Source: an uncultured Petrimonas sp.
Lineage (GTDB): Bacteria > Bacteroidota > Bacteroidia > Bacteroidales > Dysgonomonadaceae
NCBI GenBank assembly: GCA_934621705.1
Contig: CAKTUP010000125.1
Location: forward strand, 1-5,724
Length of the DNA stretch: 5,724 nucleotides
Direction: 5' to 3'
A program made the position numbers and the translations under genes. The notes beneath the pieces are model-generated. The model did not search any database and was not told where the DNA came from. It saw only the letters and a list, made by a program, of their open reading frames with translations. Of the stretch, positions 5,572-5,724 are shown piece by piece; position 1 is the first letter of the stretch; every line of letters starts with the position of its first letter.

Positions 5572-5603
5572 CAAAGATATGAGATTATTTGAATGTTACA
5601 AAA
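5572..5603 (-). promoter_or_regulatory. Bacteroidota-type promoter of serC-serA
   Basis: On the minus strand, TTTTG (5603-5599) is followed after 19 nt by TATCTTTG (5579-5572), an exact TAnnTTTG -7 box. Both boxes and the spacing match the phylum consensus well. Transcription would start near 5566, about 65 nt before the serC ATG. Confidence 0.8.
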
Positions 5604-5616
5604 GAAAAATGAAAAT

Positions 5617-5700
5617 TTATTCATTTGCCGGATAATCCGATTGTTCGTATATTTCCTCTATAAATCCATTTGTTTCCCCTGCATAATAAACCCATTGAAG
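5617..5700 (-). other. Short open stretch without a start codon, possible gene remnant
   Basis: Upstream of the serC promoter, a 27-codon frame with no ATG ends in TAA (5619-5617). Its translation includes YYAGETNGFIEEIYEQSD and ends in ANE, a composition that looks protein-like, not random. An in-frame TAA lies directly before it (5703-5701). It could be the decayed 3' end of a gene, or chance. I do not recognise it. Nothing else was seen in 5604-5724. Confidence 0.2.
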
Positions 5701-5724
5701 TTAGTTTACATTACTTTAGTCCAA

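Noticed and set aside
5491..5619. 11-bp inverted match between the serC start (TAAATTTTCAT, 5491-5501) and 5609-5619
   Set aside because: It is AT-rich, one copy lies upstream of the promoter so the two cannot pair in the message, and chance is a sufficient explanation.

Overview
The window reads as a chromosomal segment of a Bacteroidota bacterium, most likely of the order Bacteroidales. The reasons are: two promoters of the TTG-N18/19-TAnnTTTG type used by that phylum, no clear Shine-Dalgarno sequences before the genes, a short serA without a regulatory domain preceded by serC, and M56 metallopeptidases carrying TonB-like C-terminal domains. The genus cannot be fixed from the sequence alone. 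All five supported genes lie on the minus strand, so transcription runs from high to low coordinates.

Region A (5724 to about 3240) is a serine biosynthesis unit. A strong promoter (5572-5603) drives serC (phosphoserine aminotransferase, 4434-5501). After a 147-bp gap comes serA (short-type D-3-phosphoglycerate dehydrogenase, 3357-4286). The unit is closed by an 11-bp-stem intrinsic terminator (3261-3306). SerA oxidises 3-phosphoglycerate and SerC transaminates the product to phosphoserine; serB is not in the window. The serC-serA gap holds a 7-bp-periodic tract that also forms a large imperfect inverted repeat. A 12-bp motif is shared between the leaders of the two genes.

Region B (about 3235 to 1) is a BlaI/BlaR1-type regulated-proteolysis module. 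A promoter with an embedded palindrome (3207-3235) drives a 120-residue BlaI/MecI-family repressor (2813-3175). It is followed after 51 bp by a 585-residue M56 membrane metallopeptidase (1004-2761). The periplasmic part of that protease is not a penicillin sensor. It is two nearly identical TonB C-terminal domains joined by a polyproline linker, placed after a segment that looks like an internal lipoprotein signal sequence. A second, paralogous M56 protease (1-774, cut by the window edge) lies downstream. It is separated by a 229-bp gap that contains a 147-bp structured element with imperfect terminal inverted repeats and three internal hairpins. By analogy with BlaR1/BlaI, a periplasmic signal would activate the cytosolic zinc protease, the repressor would be inactivated, and the operon (perhaps with distant targets) would be derepressed. 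The signal is unknown.

The three intergenic gaps at 2762-2812, 3307-3356 and 4287-4433 each contain a degenerate 7-bp-periodic tract with a different unit, a recurring pattern not explained by the genes. No tRNA, rRNA, CRISPR array, insertion sequence or transposase was seen.
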